Below are positions 10,106-22,012 of a stretch of 64,000 nt of DNA, piece after piece (positions within the stretch are counted from its first letter, which is position 1; the number at the start of each line of letters is the position of its first letter). The stretch covers positions 124,001 through 188,000 of the forward strand of contig CAJZBQ010000016.1 in NCBI GenBank assembly GCA_914767885.1, in the 5' to 3' direction. The position numbers and the translations under genes were made by a program. Origin of the DNA: Blepharisma stoltei. Its lineage: Eukaryota; Ciliophora; Heterotrichea; Heterotrichida; Blepharismidae. The notes under the pieces were generated by a model that was not told the origin of the DNA, searched no databases, and saw nothing but the letters and a program-made list of their open reading frames with translations.

Positions 10106-11178
10106 TTACAGTTTAATTGTAGAGGAGTATGGCGTGCCAGTTGAAACTTCTTCTGGAAGCTCTTCGACCCATTGGAGAAGCCCATCAACTTGAGATTTGA
10201 GGTCGTCTTCAATTTCTGGGGATATTCCAAAGTGAGGATGGACTGAGCTGAATCGAGAAATTTCGGCTGCTGGAGGAAGAATTGAGCTGAATTGAGAAAT
10301 CACGTCTGTTGGTGGCGTTATTTCAGTTTTATACTGGCTTAAATTGATAATAATTTTGATAGTTTATTGTAAAATATAATTTCTAATTATTAAAATAGTG
10401 AATATAAACAGGTTTTTTTTCTTGAATTTTTATTTCTTCAATACGTGGCTGAATCGGTGGCAAATATTCTGGAACTTTTGCTCCAAAATAGTCTTCTTTT
10501 ATAGTTTTCAAGTTTTTTTCTTGTGTCCTATTCTCTATAGGGGGTAAACTAAAAGGACTTTCTCTGCTTTCTTTACTCCTTGTATCTGTTGTAGCTGTAG
10601 TGTCTAAATCTGGCTTATTTATAGGGGGGAATTTTATTTCTTTATCTAGTCCGTATAGCGCTCTCATGTTCTGAACTCGTTGTTTATGAATATTTTGTGG
10701 CTTTCTTTTTCTGTTAATATTGCTAGGAATTGGTGCATAAATTTTTTCTGCATTTTTTGATAGCTAGACAATTCTTAGAGAATTTTTTAGATTTTTTCTA
10801 GCTATATTTCGGTTTTTCCAACAAATACCCATGCTGATAAATTTTTTGAATATCAAAAAATACAATAAGCCTTAGGAATTGGTGTTTTTTCGGAATTTCG
10901 CTTGTTTCACTTTTTGCAAGCAAGAATTCAACTTTTTTTCAGCGCTCATAATAAGTGTCAACGTTAAATCTTGGAAATGGTCTTTGAACATCTGATGAGA
11001 AACTCCGAGATGAAGACCGTGATTCTTTATAACTATTTGTTAATACTAAATTCTGGTTGTGAAGAGATAAGGTTTCGTTATTTAGCCGTGCAGGCTGGTT
11101 TGTTGGGGCTTCATAGATGTCGTTTTTAAGCTTGAGCACTTGGGCAAGCTTATATTCTTGCCATGGTCCAATGTACAT
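10106..11178 (-). CDS. Unassigned protein, two IESs and an apparent 1-nt frameshift
   Basis: Starts ATG 11178 (MYIGPWQEYKLAQVLKLKND). The middle part is MRALYGLDKEIKFPPINKPD with repeated LPPI/PPIQP motifs. It ends FGISPEIEDDLKSQVDGLLQ...STIKL. IES joins at 10726-10874 and 10334-10397 link the parts. The first join works only if one A is added to the A7 run near 10932, giving 286 residues in total. No signal peptide or membrane segment. Short proline motifs and a C-terminal LLQWVEELPEEV helix suggest a cytoskeletal or ciliary scaffold, but I do not recognise the family. Confidence 0.6.
10334..10397. other. 64-bp IES
   Basis: The TA join gives VYIHY-KTEITPPTDV on the minus strand and removes a TAG. 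The sequence is AT-rich without visible repeats. Confidence 0.75.
10726..10874. other. 149-bp IES with 12-bp flanking repeat
   Basis: CACCAATTCCTA (minus sense) is present at both ends, an unusually long direct repeat for an IES that ends in TA. The interior is AT-rich with poly-A/T runs. The join yields ...TPIPSNINRKRK.... Confidence 0.65.
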
Positions 11179-11726
11179 TTTTAACTAGAAATCCTTATCA
11201 ATAAATATTTACAATTTATAATTAAATTATCATAGGCTGCAATTTGTAATAAATAAACAAGATCCAAAATAATGCTTAAAGTATTCTTAGAATTATATTT
11301 TGGAAATCAAAAGAAGAAAAATTATATAAATTATTAAATTTTAAAAATAAGTAAACTGTCCTTACTCTTCGCAGAATAAGTAAATTCTTGCTTGATCGTC
11401 TTAGCTCAAGATTTTCGAGGTAATTTTTATATGAATATATATAAAAATTCACATATTGGGGTTTTTGTGAAAAATGTATTTCCCCAATAATAATAATAAT
11501 AATCAATTTTAGATCTATTTTACTAATTTCAAATTTGTGCTGAAACCCCCACAAATAGCAAGGACTTACTTATTACTGGGAGGAGTTAAACAAAAAAATA
11601 TAAAATTTAAAAAGAGAAAACAAGAATAGTTATTGAACTTCTTTGAAAAAAATCTTATTACTTTGTAAAAAGATACATATCTGGCGGTATTGTCCAGATT
11701 TAAGCAGAAATAAGGATCTTTATATA
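11179..11726. repeat. Intergenic; possible inverted-repeat element at about 11370-11575
   Basis: GAATAAGTAAATTCTTGCT near 11372 and its near reverse complement AGCAAGGACTTACTTATTAC near 11559 could be ends of a roughly 200-bp element. Inside are a hairpin ATTGGGG...CCCCAAT and a TAA microsatellite. No gene is supported. Confidence 0.4.
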
Positions 11727-13737
11727 ATGGAAAATCAAGCTCAAAGCTTAGTGAAGATTGTCGATCAAGTCAAAAGATGCTATGAGGAAGGTGACAGTAA
11801 TGGAGTAACTAATAATCTTAATAGATTAAAACTTTGAATTAAAATGTTAGAAGATGACGTCGAAGACAAAAGTGCCCAAATAGATTTTTACATGAAAAAT
11901 TGCGCAGACTATCAGAGAAACTTTGATACTGCTAGCTTTGCCCTTTCTATAAGAGAAGAAAACAAAATTTTGTTCACTCATGGAGGGTTTAATTATTTTT
12001 TAAACAAATTTTAATGTAAATTTTATTGACGAAATTTAAAAAATTCCAATTTGATAAACTTTGGCAAAAATTTATTTAATGTGTAAATTTATCAATTTAT
12101 TCAAAGTCAAATTTTTTTGTTCGTCACAGAGAAGAGTTTAGGCAAAAATAGTGATTTTTTCAATGTTTCTATTCGCTCTCTGAAGCGGGAGTAAAGCAGC
12201 AAGTGAAATTTTACTCCCCTCCTCAGTGAGGGAACAAAAAAAATTATTTCACATGGAGGGGGTTTAATATTTTTTGAAAAAAAATCCTAATTCGCAAAAA
12301 ATTGGATAGCAAATATTAATTACATTTTAAATTTGTTTTTAAAGTTAGCAAAATATTTCATTATACTAATTATCACTTATTAATCAAATTTTTTTTCCAT
12401 TGTCGGTTTTTGGGCAAAAAATAGTGTTTTTTTTAATCATTTTGTTCGCTCACAAAAGGTTGGAGTTAAGAAAACAACTTTCTCAGACTATCGAAGATTG
12501 CGAAAATAAAATGGCTAAAATGGCTGAAGAAGCTGAAAAGGTAAAAGAGAAATCAATAGAATCACAATTTACTTTCGAAGAAATTGTCAAATCTCTTCAA
12601 AATCAAATAAATGTTATGTCAAAGAAAGTTGAAGGTTGCTCATCTGATAATGAAAGAATAAAAACTGATAACGAAAGAATTAAAACTGTTAATGAAAGAA
12701 TTATAACTGACAACGAAAGGTTTAAAGCTGATAACGAAAGATTTAAAACTGATCTTCAAAACGTGAAACTCGAAAACGCAGCATTAAAAGTTGATGTAGC
12801 AAATCTGAACCTCGAAAACCAAAGCCTGAAGCTCGAAAACGCAGCATTAAAAGACGATGTGCAAAGCCTGAAGCTCGAAAACACAACATTAAAAGACGGT
12901 CTAAAAAGCCTGACACTCAAAAACGAATTATTAAAAGACGATGTGCAAACCCTGAAGCTCGAAAACATAGAATTTAAAGACAATATAAAAAGCCTTGAGC
13001 TCGAAGACGAAAACCTGAAGCTTGAAGAAGAAAACCTGATGCTCGAAAACGAGGTTTTAAAAGATGAATTAAAAAACCTGAAGCTCGATGTTCAATACCT
13101 AACGCTAGATAATGAAAGTTTGAAAGCCCAAGATGAAACCCAGAAGCTTAAAAAAAATAAGCTCAAGAAAAGGGTTAAGTTTCTTGAGGGAGAAAATAAA
13201 AAGCTTCAACAAAAGCTAAATATTATGGAAGAAGAAAAAATAGTGCTTGAAGCGGAAGTCTTAGGTTTGAAAAAGGGATCCTCGATATTAGAGAAAAGAG
13301 TGGATTGTGTGCAAAAGGAATATTTCATATCATTGTTTAATTCAACAGTAAGAGAAGTGTTTAGGGAGATGAGAGACAAGATCTGCTACGAATTCAAATC
13401 AAAAGAATTTAAGAGAATCATAGATAATGCTGAATTTGATCGACGCGCCCAATCAAAAATTGAAAAAATATCAGGACTAACCTATAATGGCATCAAGTAT
13501 CTTATAGAAAGGTATTGGGAAAGTAATGATTTTATTCATGATGATTTTGTGATGGACAATTCTTCAATGGTGGAAGTTCAAGAAAATCGCATCTTAAATG
13601 ATGCAATAGGCATTAATGCTAGCACTCTTGGTAGTTTAATTAGATGGACTGAAAGATATCCCTGTAGAAAGGCAAAGCCATTCTGCCTAAATTGCTACAG
13701 AATTGGCCATTATAAAGCATTTTGCGACCTTAACTAA
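11727..13737 (+). CDS. Coiled-coil protein with C-terminal CCHC zinc knuckle
   Basis: Two family A MITEs (11948-12191, 12211-12465) are removed to give 503 residues. An N-terminal helical region (MENQAQSLVKIVDQVKRC) is followed by a long coiled coil. This first repeats a 7-residue DNERIKT unit, then a roughly 14-residue unit of the type LKLENAALKDDVQS, about eight times. The C-terminal 200 residues are a mixed domain ending with CLNCYRIGHYKAFC, a CCHC knuckle (C-x2-C-x4-H-x4-C) that normally binds single-stranded nucleic acid. It could be a filament-forming or RNP protein. The knuckle also recalls retroelement Gag, but no protease or RT lies nearby. Confidence 0.75.
11948..12191. mobile_element. 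Family A MITE (IES), 244 bp
   Basis: Contains TTTTGTTCACTCATGGAGGG at the left and a right arm ending AGCGGGAG-TAA. The leftmost CTCC end is lost. The join at TA gives ASFALS-KAASEI. Confidence 0.8.
12211..12465. mobile_element. Family A MITE (IES), 255 bp
   Basis: TTA-CTCCCCTCCTCAGTGAGG at the left and GGTTGGAG-TTA at the right. Only a 16-19 nt piece of coding sequence (KAASEI) separates it from the preceding MITE. Excision gives SEI-LRKQLSQTIEDC. Confidence 0.88.
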
Positions 13738-13833
13738 TGATTTTTGAAATTGAATATGATTTTTTACTCATGTTTCGATAATCATTTAATCTGTATTAAT
13801 TATTAACAGCTTTAATATATTCGACACATTTAA

Positions 13834-15161
<1,328 letters not shown>

Positions 15162-15250
15162 TTAATTATAATTTTTAATAAAAAATAGATTTTTTTAAAA
15201 ATAGAAAAAAATAGTAAAAATTCAAGGAAAACAGCATAAATATTTATAAA

Positions 15251-16958
15251 ATGGAAAACTTTGCAACAGAACAGGCTGCTTCAGATCTGAGCAAGGCTGG
15301 GATATTTCTAAATCACGACGTCAATGGAATGGGCCAAGAAAGGATGGGAACTTCAGTTATGGCTGCTGTTTATAATGGAGGGATCGTATTTGGTGCTGAT
15401 ACAAGAACTACAATGGGTGTCTACATTGCATCGAGAATTTCTGACAAAATTGAGTGCCTCCATGAAAAAATCTTCTGTTTGCGTACCGGAGTTTCGGCTC
15501 ATACTCAAGCTTTGGCTAGATATATAAGATATTATCTGTCTCAGCATGCATTGAATGAAGGGAAGCTTCCACTTGTCTTGACTGCTGCGAGACTAGCACA
15601 AGAGCTTTTATTATATTTAAGATAATAAAAACTTGGTAAAAAGTAAGCTGAAAGTTATATAAAGTACTATATAATGGTAAATAAATAAAATGGTAACGTC
15701 ATCAAATAGTTCTATCCACGCCTCAAAGCTTAGGATCTTGCTGCGACCTGAAGCCAAGCTGAGCCCATGGATCTTAGACATTTGTGCTCTGCTAGATTTT
15801 GTATCCCTCTCTTAGCTATGAAGATTCTCAATGGGCATTTGGGAAAAAAGCTTTTTATCCCTGGAGGCTATCAAGGTTAGCTAGGGAGTTCATCTCTAGC
15901 TGGAACTCTCAATAACTAAGCAGCAGTCTTCAAGATCTTAAACTTTGCACTCCAAGGTCAGAGATAGAAACCAAGCAGAATGCCAGAGCAAAGATATCTC
16001 TGGTGGTACCAGGGTGTTCACCCACAGCTGAAAAAGTCTTCTTCGAAGTTTTGCACGGGTGAGCCATTAAGCAAGAAAACACTACCTAGTCTAACTAAAT
16101 AATGGTATATATCAGAATAAAGCCTATATTGAAGGATCTTTTATTGTTGGAGGCTGGGATCCTGTGAATGGCTGTCAGCTTTACGAAGCAGCCATGGGAG
16201 GAACTTTGGTTAATCCTACTTACTTACTCCCCCTCCATGAGCGAGCAAAAACCACTGGAAAAATCCCTTTTTTTTGGTTAAAACCGTCTCCGTGAACGAT
16301 TGAAATAAATTTTTTTAATAAAAATTTTTTATGAAAAAAAGACTATTAAATTTATATAATGACCACCCTCCATCAACGAACAAATTTTTTTCTTTGCCCA
16401 TGGAAAAGGGGGAGTTATTATTTACATTTATAATCAGAATTCTGGTCAGCATACCGATCAGAACAATTGAACTCATTCTAGGAGTCATCAGGTGACGTTG
16501 CTATACTGTTCCTATCCTCCCGTTTCCAAGGTCCTCTTCTCCGTTGCTGCCAGTGGCACGTGGACGACTCGTGCCGTTAGAGATCATAGGTGTGGGACTT
16601 GCTTGCCACTTGCTCATCTCAGCCTTCACTTATCTGCTCCAGCCGCTTTATCTTAACCCTCAGCAGTAATCAAACCCCTTTTAGCAGGACAAAACCCACC
16701 TGCAAGTAGCAAACTTTGGTTAATCAGCCTATTGCATTGATGGGGAGTGGGAGTACTTATATTTATGGATACGTTGACGCGAACTACAGACCAGATATGA
16801 ATCAACAGGAATGCAAAGATTTTATTAAGAAAGGTCTAGCATTGGCAATGGCTAGGGATGGAGGATCTGGAGGATGTGAAAGATTGCTGATAGTTACCCC
16901 TGATTCTGTTACAAGAGAATACGTCGCTCAAGAAGAGTTTCCTTATAGCCTTAGATAA
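15251..16958 (+). CDS. PSMB6: 20S proteasome subunit beta-1 (PSMB6 type), catalytic
   Basis: Two long IESs (15614-16109, 16216-16725) are removed to give exactly 234 codons. The propeptide ends at Gly before the catalytic Thr1 (GTSVMAAVYNGGIVFGADTR). The conserved Asp17 (GADTRTT) and Lys33 (SDKIE) follow. Later blocks VGGWDPVNGCQLYEAAMGGT, GSGSTYIYGYVDANYR and LAMARDGGSGG match beta-1. Beta-1 provides the caspase-like activity of the 20S core in nucleus and cytosol. The 233-residue length matches human PSMB6. The gene cannot be translated without both deletions. Confidence 0.97.
15614..16109. mobile_element. 496-bp IES containing a GC-rich retroposon-like insert
   Basis: TAT at both ends; the join gives QELLLY-QNKAYIEGSF. 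The interior from about 15695 to 16085 is far richer in GC than its surroundings, with no coding frame. ATAATGGTA occurs at 15671-15679 and again near 16100-16108, so it may be a target duplication. It resembles a non-autonomous retroposon (SINE-like), but no clear Pol III A/B boxes are seen. Confidence 0.65.
16216..16725. mobile_element. 510-bp IES: retroposon-like insert with 14-bp duplication, carrying a MITE
   Basis: The 14-mer AACTTTGGTTAATC occurs at 16202-16215 and 16712-16725, a typical retroposon-sized target duplication. The insert begins CTACTTACTTACT, includes a family A MITE (16227-16414) and then about 290 bp of GC-rich sequence. Removing one duplication plus insert gives GGTLVN-QPIALMGSG in frame. 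Confidence 0.8.
16227..16414. mobile_element. Short family A MITE nested in the retroposon-like insert
   Basis: TTA-CTCCCCCTCCATGAGCGA at the left and AAGGGGGAG-TTA at the right, with two internal GAACGA/GAACAA boxes. It is about half the full length. Confidence 0.82.
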
Positions 16959-17093
16959 TATTTAGGAATTAAAACTATTTTCGGTTTCTACAACAAATAT
17001 ATTGAGAATTGGCTTATTTATAAGATTGTAAAATGTTTTATCATCAAATCTAAAAATTAATTTATTGATATAGCTATTTTCAATTTATTTATT

Positions 17094-20000
17094 ATGAAAA
17101 TTTTAGGTCTTATTTTATGCTTACTTGCCTCCTTAGCTGCAGGTGGCGTCATTGGGATTGACTTTGGTTCTGAAAATTTCAAAGTAAAATCTACCTAGGT
17201 GTCCCTCATTAAGTCAGGCAAAAAATTTTCTATCGTGGAAAACGAGCTCTCTAAAAGATTCATTCCATCTGCAATATCCTTTACAGATTCAGGCCGAGTT
17301 TTTGGTGAAAATGCTATAAAAGAGCAGCTAAAGAAGCCAAATAGCACCATAGTATATCCTAAGTTGCTTTTTGCAGTTCCTTTTAACAGTACCCCAACTC
17401 TTGAGTATTTTTTGTCCTCATATCAGCATCTAGATCTTTTCGAAGACGAAGCCAGAAAAGGTGTAAACTACCGCATCAATGATTTCACACTTTATAGCGA
17501 AGAGCCAATCGTAATGATCTTTGAGTATATAAAAAAGATCTCTGAAAGCTTTGCAGAAAGCTCCATTAGAGATTGCACTATCACAGTTCCTAGCTTCTGG
17601 ACGCGAAACCAAAGACTTTCTATGATATATGCAGCTTATGCAGCTGGACTGAATGTACTTTCTGTTATCAATGAAAATACTGCAGCTTCCCTATACTACG
17701 CTATTGACAGAAATGATGAAAAACCTTATCATGTATTATTTTACAATCTTGGAGCTTCTTATCTCCAAGTCTCAATCGCTAGATATTTTTTCTCTAACTC
17801 GCTTTTCTGTGAGTGAACAATATCCATTGAAAAAGTCTCTATTTTTTGGATAAAAACCCAACATAAGCAAACAAAAATTTTTTTAATTATATAATTTTAT
17901 GAAAAAAATATTTTGATATATAAGTGCAGATTAGTATTGTTAAATCTCGAGCTAGTTCTGTTGAAATTTAAACAGCTTGCTTTTTAAAGCATAAATTTTG
18001 CAAATTAAATTAATTTTTACTTTTTAATTTATACGGATTGGGATTTTTTTTAAATTTACTATAAAATTTTTATATATAAATTTTTCAACGAAAAAAATTA
18101 ACCCACCTCCCTAAGAAAAACTAAATTTTTGGTTCGCTCACGGAGTGGAAAAGGAGTAAAAAAGATAATAAGCCTATAGAAACCGTGGAAATTCTCTCAC
18201 ATTCCGCTGACAGATTTTTAGGTGGAAACTTAATTGATGGGTTTATTACTGAATCATTAGCAGACGAATATGAAAAAGAAAGCGGTGTCAAGGTAAGAAA
18301 TTCAGAAAAAGCAATGCTCAAGCTATACCAGCAAGCTAGAGAAGCCAAAAAGAAATTAAGTTCAGGGATGACTGCTTCGCTAGTCGTAGAAAGTTTAATT
18401 GATGGTAAAACATTGAAAGGGACAGTAAATAGAGAAGCTATTGACAAAATTTTAGAGCCTTATCAAGAAAGATTTATTGAGCCTGTGAGAAAAGCTTTAA
18501 ATGATGCAGAGTTAAAAATAGAAGAAATTGATAGCTTTGAAATGATAGGAGGGGCTAGCAGAATTCCGAATATTCAAGACATTTTGAAGAAAAACCTTAA
18601 AGTGGAACTCAGCTATAACTTAAACCCTGATGAAGCAATTGCACATGGCGCTGCTATTTTTGCGGCAAATTATACGTCTACTATGCAAGTCAAGCCAATC
18701 AGATTTTCTGATTTAATTCCTTTTGATGTAGTCGCAAAATTTTACTCAGAAGTCGATAAAGAGTTTTATATGGAAAAAAAAATATATTTACTCCCCCCCT
18801 CCGTGAGTGAACAAAACCATTAGAAAAATCGCCATTTTTTGCCCAAAAACCCACCCTCCGTGAGTGAACAATTTTTTTAATACAAAAATTTTGATATATA
18901 AATGATAATTAGTATAATGAAATCTAGAGCTAATTCTGTTTAATTTTAAACGAATTGCTATTTAAAACATAAATTTTATAAATTAAATTAATATTTGCTT
19001 TCCAATTTTTGTGAATTAAGATTTTTTTTAAATTTCGAAACAAAAATATTTTTTTTATAAAATTTATATATAAATTTTTTTAAAAAAAAAAATTAACCCC
19101 CCTCCGTGAGTGAACAAAATGTTTTTGTTCACTCACGGAGGGGGGGGGGGGGGAGTTAGCAAAAAAACGAGTTTGGGGTCAATGGAGAAGCTTGCATTTA
19201 TACAGAGTGAAGATATCAGAGTGGTTCTTGACGGTGCATGATATTTATATAATTTTTTTGATAGTCAGACTGTTATTCAGCCAATTTTTTTCCTTCATTA
19301 TGCATTAGCTAAAAGTTTTATTATCAAAATTTTTCAAAAAAAATGCAAAGTAAATAATATTTAGCCTTTCTTGAAGCTCATTATTCAAATAAAGTAGTTG
19401 AAGTTACAAGTTATCATATAGATGTTGCTGATGTTGCTAAAGCAGTCGGAAAAGAAATAGCATTATTATTTGGCTTTGTTGTCGATCTAAATGGGTTACC
19501 ATTTTTATACGAAAGCTATGCTCAATATGATGGCGAAAATAAGAAAACTGCAAATGATGGACAAGTTTTAGTTGAAAAAAAGAGTATCAAGCTTAATCAA
19601 ACAGAAATCGAGCTGGAGCTGCCAAAAGTACTGAAACTAGCTGATGTAAATCTGATGATTTCTCATTTAGAAATGTTCAGACAAAGAGAAAAAGAAGTCA
19701 CAGACCTCATCAAAGCTAAAAGTGAGCTAGAAAGCACACTATATCTCTATAAAGAAAAACTAAATGACCAAGCATTTATTAATGTAACCACACAAGAAGA
19801 AAGAGAAAAATTTTTAGGATTATTAACAAAAGCACACGAATGGATGGAAAATAAAAATTACGCCAAAGAAAATTCCACTGAAATTTTCCACTACTCTCAC
19901 AACTTGCATCAAGAAATATCTGGAGCTTTGGAGCGAGAATCTGAGTATATTCTATTTATATTAAATTTAATATTTTTTATTTAATATTTAATAAAAAAAA

Positions 20001-20503
20001 TTATATTTATTTATAATAAATGGCTGTTTTTCCTATTTATTTTATATAAATATATAATAAACGAAAACCAGCAGCAGAAATGCTTATATTATCTATAAGT
20101 AGGGATATATTAAATTAAGAATATTAATAGAAAAGAAATCATTGAAAAAGCCTTTGGAGAAATTGACAAAATTGAAGAAAAAATGATCACAGTTAAAGTC
20201 ACAAATTTATGGATCTCAGATGACGAGTTTAAAACTTGTTGGGATATGATAGAAAACACCAAAGCTTGGCTTAATGAAAAAATTAAAGAGCAAAAAGCCA
20301 AAAACCTATGGGAACCCCCTGCTTTTAAAGTAGCTGAAGTTAAAGAAAAACTTGAAAGGATCGAAAAACAGCTAGAAAAACTCATAAGTTTGAGCTTACA
20401 AAAACCAAAAGGGATTTATGACTTTTCACACACTGAAGACTCCCACAAAAAGCCAAACAAAGCTCCAAAACAAAACGAAAAAGACTATAAATCAGATCTT
20501 TAG
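17094..20503 (+). CDS. HYOU1: ER Hsp110/Grp170-type chaperone (HYOU1/LHS1-like)
   Basis: A signal peptide (MKILGLILCLLASLAAGG) precedes IGIDFGSENFKV, the Hsp70-type phosphate loop. A 15-nt intron (17184-17198) and four IESs (17795-18156, 18789-19156, 19246-19361, 19948-20121) are removed. The ATPase domain shows NENTAASLYYA, HSADRFLGGNLID, FEMIGGASRIPNIQ and NPDEAIAHGAAIFA. A beta-substrate domain and long helical lid with Lys/Glu-rich tail follow, ending KSDL. Grp170 is a nucleotide-exchange factor for BiP and a holdase in the ER lumen. KSDL may be a KDEL-like retention signal. One extra A is needed in the A7 run at 19161-19167 to join IES 2 in frame, giving about 791 residues. Confidence 0.93.
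17795..18156. mobile_element. Family A MITE (IES), 362 bp
   Basis: TAA-CTCGCTTTTCTGTGAGTGAA at the left and AAAAGGAG-TAA at the right. Removal gives ARYFFS-KKDNKPIETVEIL in frame. The inner boxes are more mutated than in other copies. Confidence 0.88.
18789..19156. mobile_element. Family A MITE (IES), 368 bp, well preserved
   Basis: TTA-CTCCCCCCCTCCGTGAGTGA at the left; the right end is a palindrome around TTTTGTTCACTCACGGAG followed by a long G run and TTA. Four GTGAGTGAAC boxes are intact. The long arm lies on the left, opposite to the copies at 51.5 and 59.2 kb. Confidence 0.92.
19246..19361. other. 116-bp IES
   Basis: ATATTTA is repeated at both ends. The TA join gives VVLDGAWYL-AFLEAHYSNK, the Trp being UGA. 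Confidence 0.85.
19948..20121. other. 174-bp IES
   Basis: ATATT at both ends; the join gives LERESEY-INRKEIIEKAFG. Extremely AT-rich inside with TTATA-type runs. Confidence 0.8.
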
Positions 20504-20524
20504 ATTCAGCTTAACTAAAAATTC

Positions 20525-21695
20525 TTAGACTAATAATACCGCATTAATGCATCCATCATTTTCTGGGTTATTTGTAACCTGAGCGTATTTTCCCCATACA
20601 ACTTTTCCACCTTGTGTCACAAGTCCTAAGTCTGCGACGTTGACTTCGATAACGGCTCCTTTTGTGATGACGCCTAAGCTTGTGTATAAGCTAGATTGAG
20701 GATTTTTCTTAACACCAATGATGTCGAGATAGAACGTTGTATTCAGTTCTGGATGTGTGACGTGAGCTTTGGTAAATCTCATACCAGTTGGTCTTATGTA
20801 TACAGAATTATGGTAAAATATGAAAAATCCGCGTGGGCTAGCATAGTCATTTTTTTTGATAAAAAAAATAAATAATAGAGTTTTTTAAAAGATTAATTTA
20901 ATTTTAATTGGGTAAAAACTGTTGTTTCTCAGTCTTGAAAACTTGCATTTTTTATATTGGAAAAATCCTCATAGAAGCATTGGAAAATAAATTAATTACA
21001 TATTTTATAGGAAAAAATTTATTGTCATTTACCACATAGAGGTTTTTTTTTTGACTACCAAGAATTATATGCTTTATGAGCACTTTATTAATAAATTTAT
21101 AAATAAAATATGCTTTTATATCATTGCTGAAGTGCAAAAATAAGATTAAATAGTTTATCTTTCGAATTTTGGTGGCTTTCTGACGAAATTTTCGCCTACG
21201 AAACAAGCTTTATTGATCATTCTTTTCCACATTTTTCTCTTCCTTTTTCCAGTTTTCACAACCTGGTACATTTCTTGGTCGGTTAGTGGCTTAACCTTTG
21301 GAATTGGGACTGCCCATTTGCCAGCTTTTTCTTTGCGTTTCTGCTTGACCATGTTGCTGAGGATTTTGGTTTTGTTCGACCCTTCACGATCTAAAAGGTA
21401 GCCAGGGACAGCTCCATCAGGAACAGCTGATTTGTCAGTGGTATTGACCTCTTTGCCATCATGAGCTTTGAGGAGTTTTCGCATGTGGGCTTTTTCTGTG
21501 TATCTTTCTTTTTGGAAGAGCTTTGCTTTAATCCCTTTGAGATTTTGGGCTTTTTCAGAAACTTCATGAGCTTCTCTAGCTTCTCTCTTGCGCCTGAGTA
21601 AAAATTACTTTTTTTCGTCGAAGTTAAATTGTTTGCCTTCACGTTTCTGGAAAAGTTCAATATACTCGTTTTGTGGCTAAGCTAGGACTCACCAT
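20525..21695 (-). CDS. NSA2: Ribosome biogenesis factor NSA2
   Basis: After removing a 16-nt intron directly behind the start codon (21677-21692), a 15-nt intron (21594-21608) and an IES (20801-21157) the protein is exactly 260 residues, the size of human NSA2. Family blocks: [82 protein letters not shown] and the C-terminus [23 protein letters not shown]2 is an essential nuclear assembly factor of pre-60S ribosomes. It is an eS8-like protein and was the strongest internal control for intron and IES boundaries. Confidence 0.98.
20801..21157. other. 357-bp IES in NSA2
   Basis: TA-bounded; the join gives [16 protein letters not shown], as in all NSA2 proteins. The interior is AT-rich with long poly-A/T runs and no family A boxes, so its origin is not visible. 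Confidence 0.92.
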
Positions 21696-22012
21696 TAAAA
21701 AGTCAGAAAATTGGTATTATAAAATTAAACTTATGGTTTATGAATGCTATTAATATAATAATTAAAAATTTATTCCCTAATCATATAAAATTAAGGATTG
21801 ACTTTTCTCATATATTGCCAAATTTAATCCATTTTGGCTTAAATATACAATATGATAAAGAGTTAATTTAAAAAATTTCCTGCTAAATCAATTGTAAACT
21901 ATTTCAAATTTTAATTATTCTTATTTTATTTTTCAACTTACTAATTATTTTTAGCATCAAATTTTCCATTTCCTATATTTATTGATTAAATATTTATTTT
22001 CCAATAAAGAAA
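21696..22012. other. Divergent intergenic region, nothing recognised
   Basis: 317 bp between the divergent starts of NSA2 and the PPR-like gene. Very AT-rich; presumably holds both promoters. No element or RNA seen. Confidence 0.5.

Noticed and set aside
12756-12983. 75-codon frame antisense to the coiled-coil repeats
   Set aside because: Shadow of the repetitive LKLEN-type coding sequence on the other strand.
13660-13734. Retrotransposon Gag identity for the zinc-knuckle protein
   Set aside because: Only one CCHC knuckle, no protease, RT or integrase nearby, and the gene itself hosts MITE-IESs like ordinary genes.
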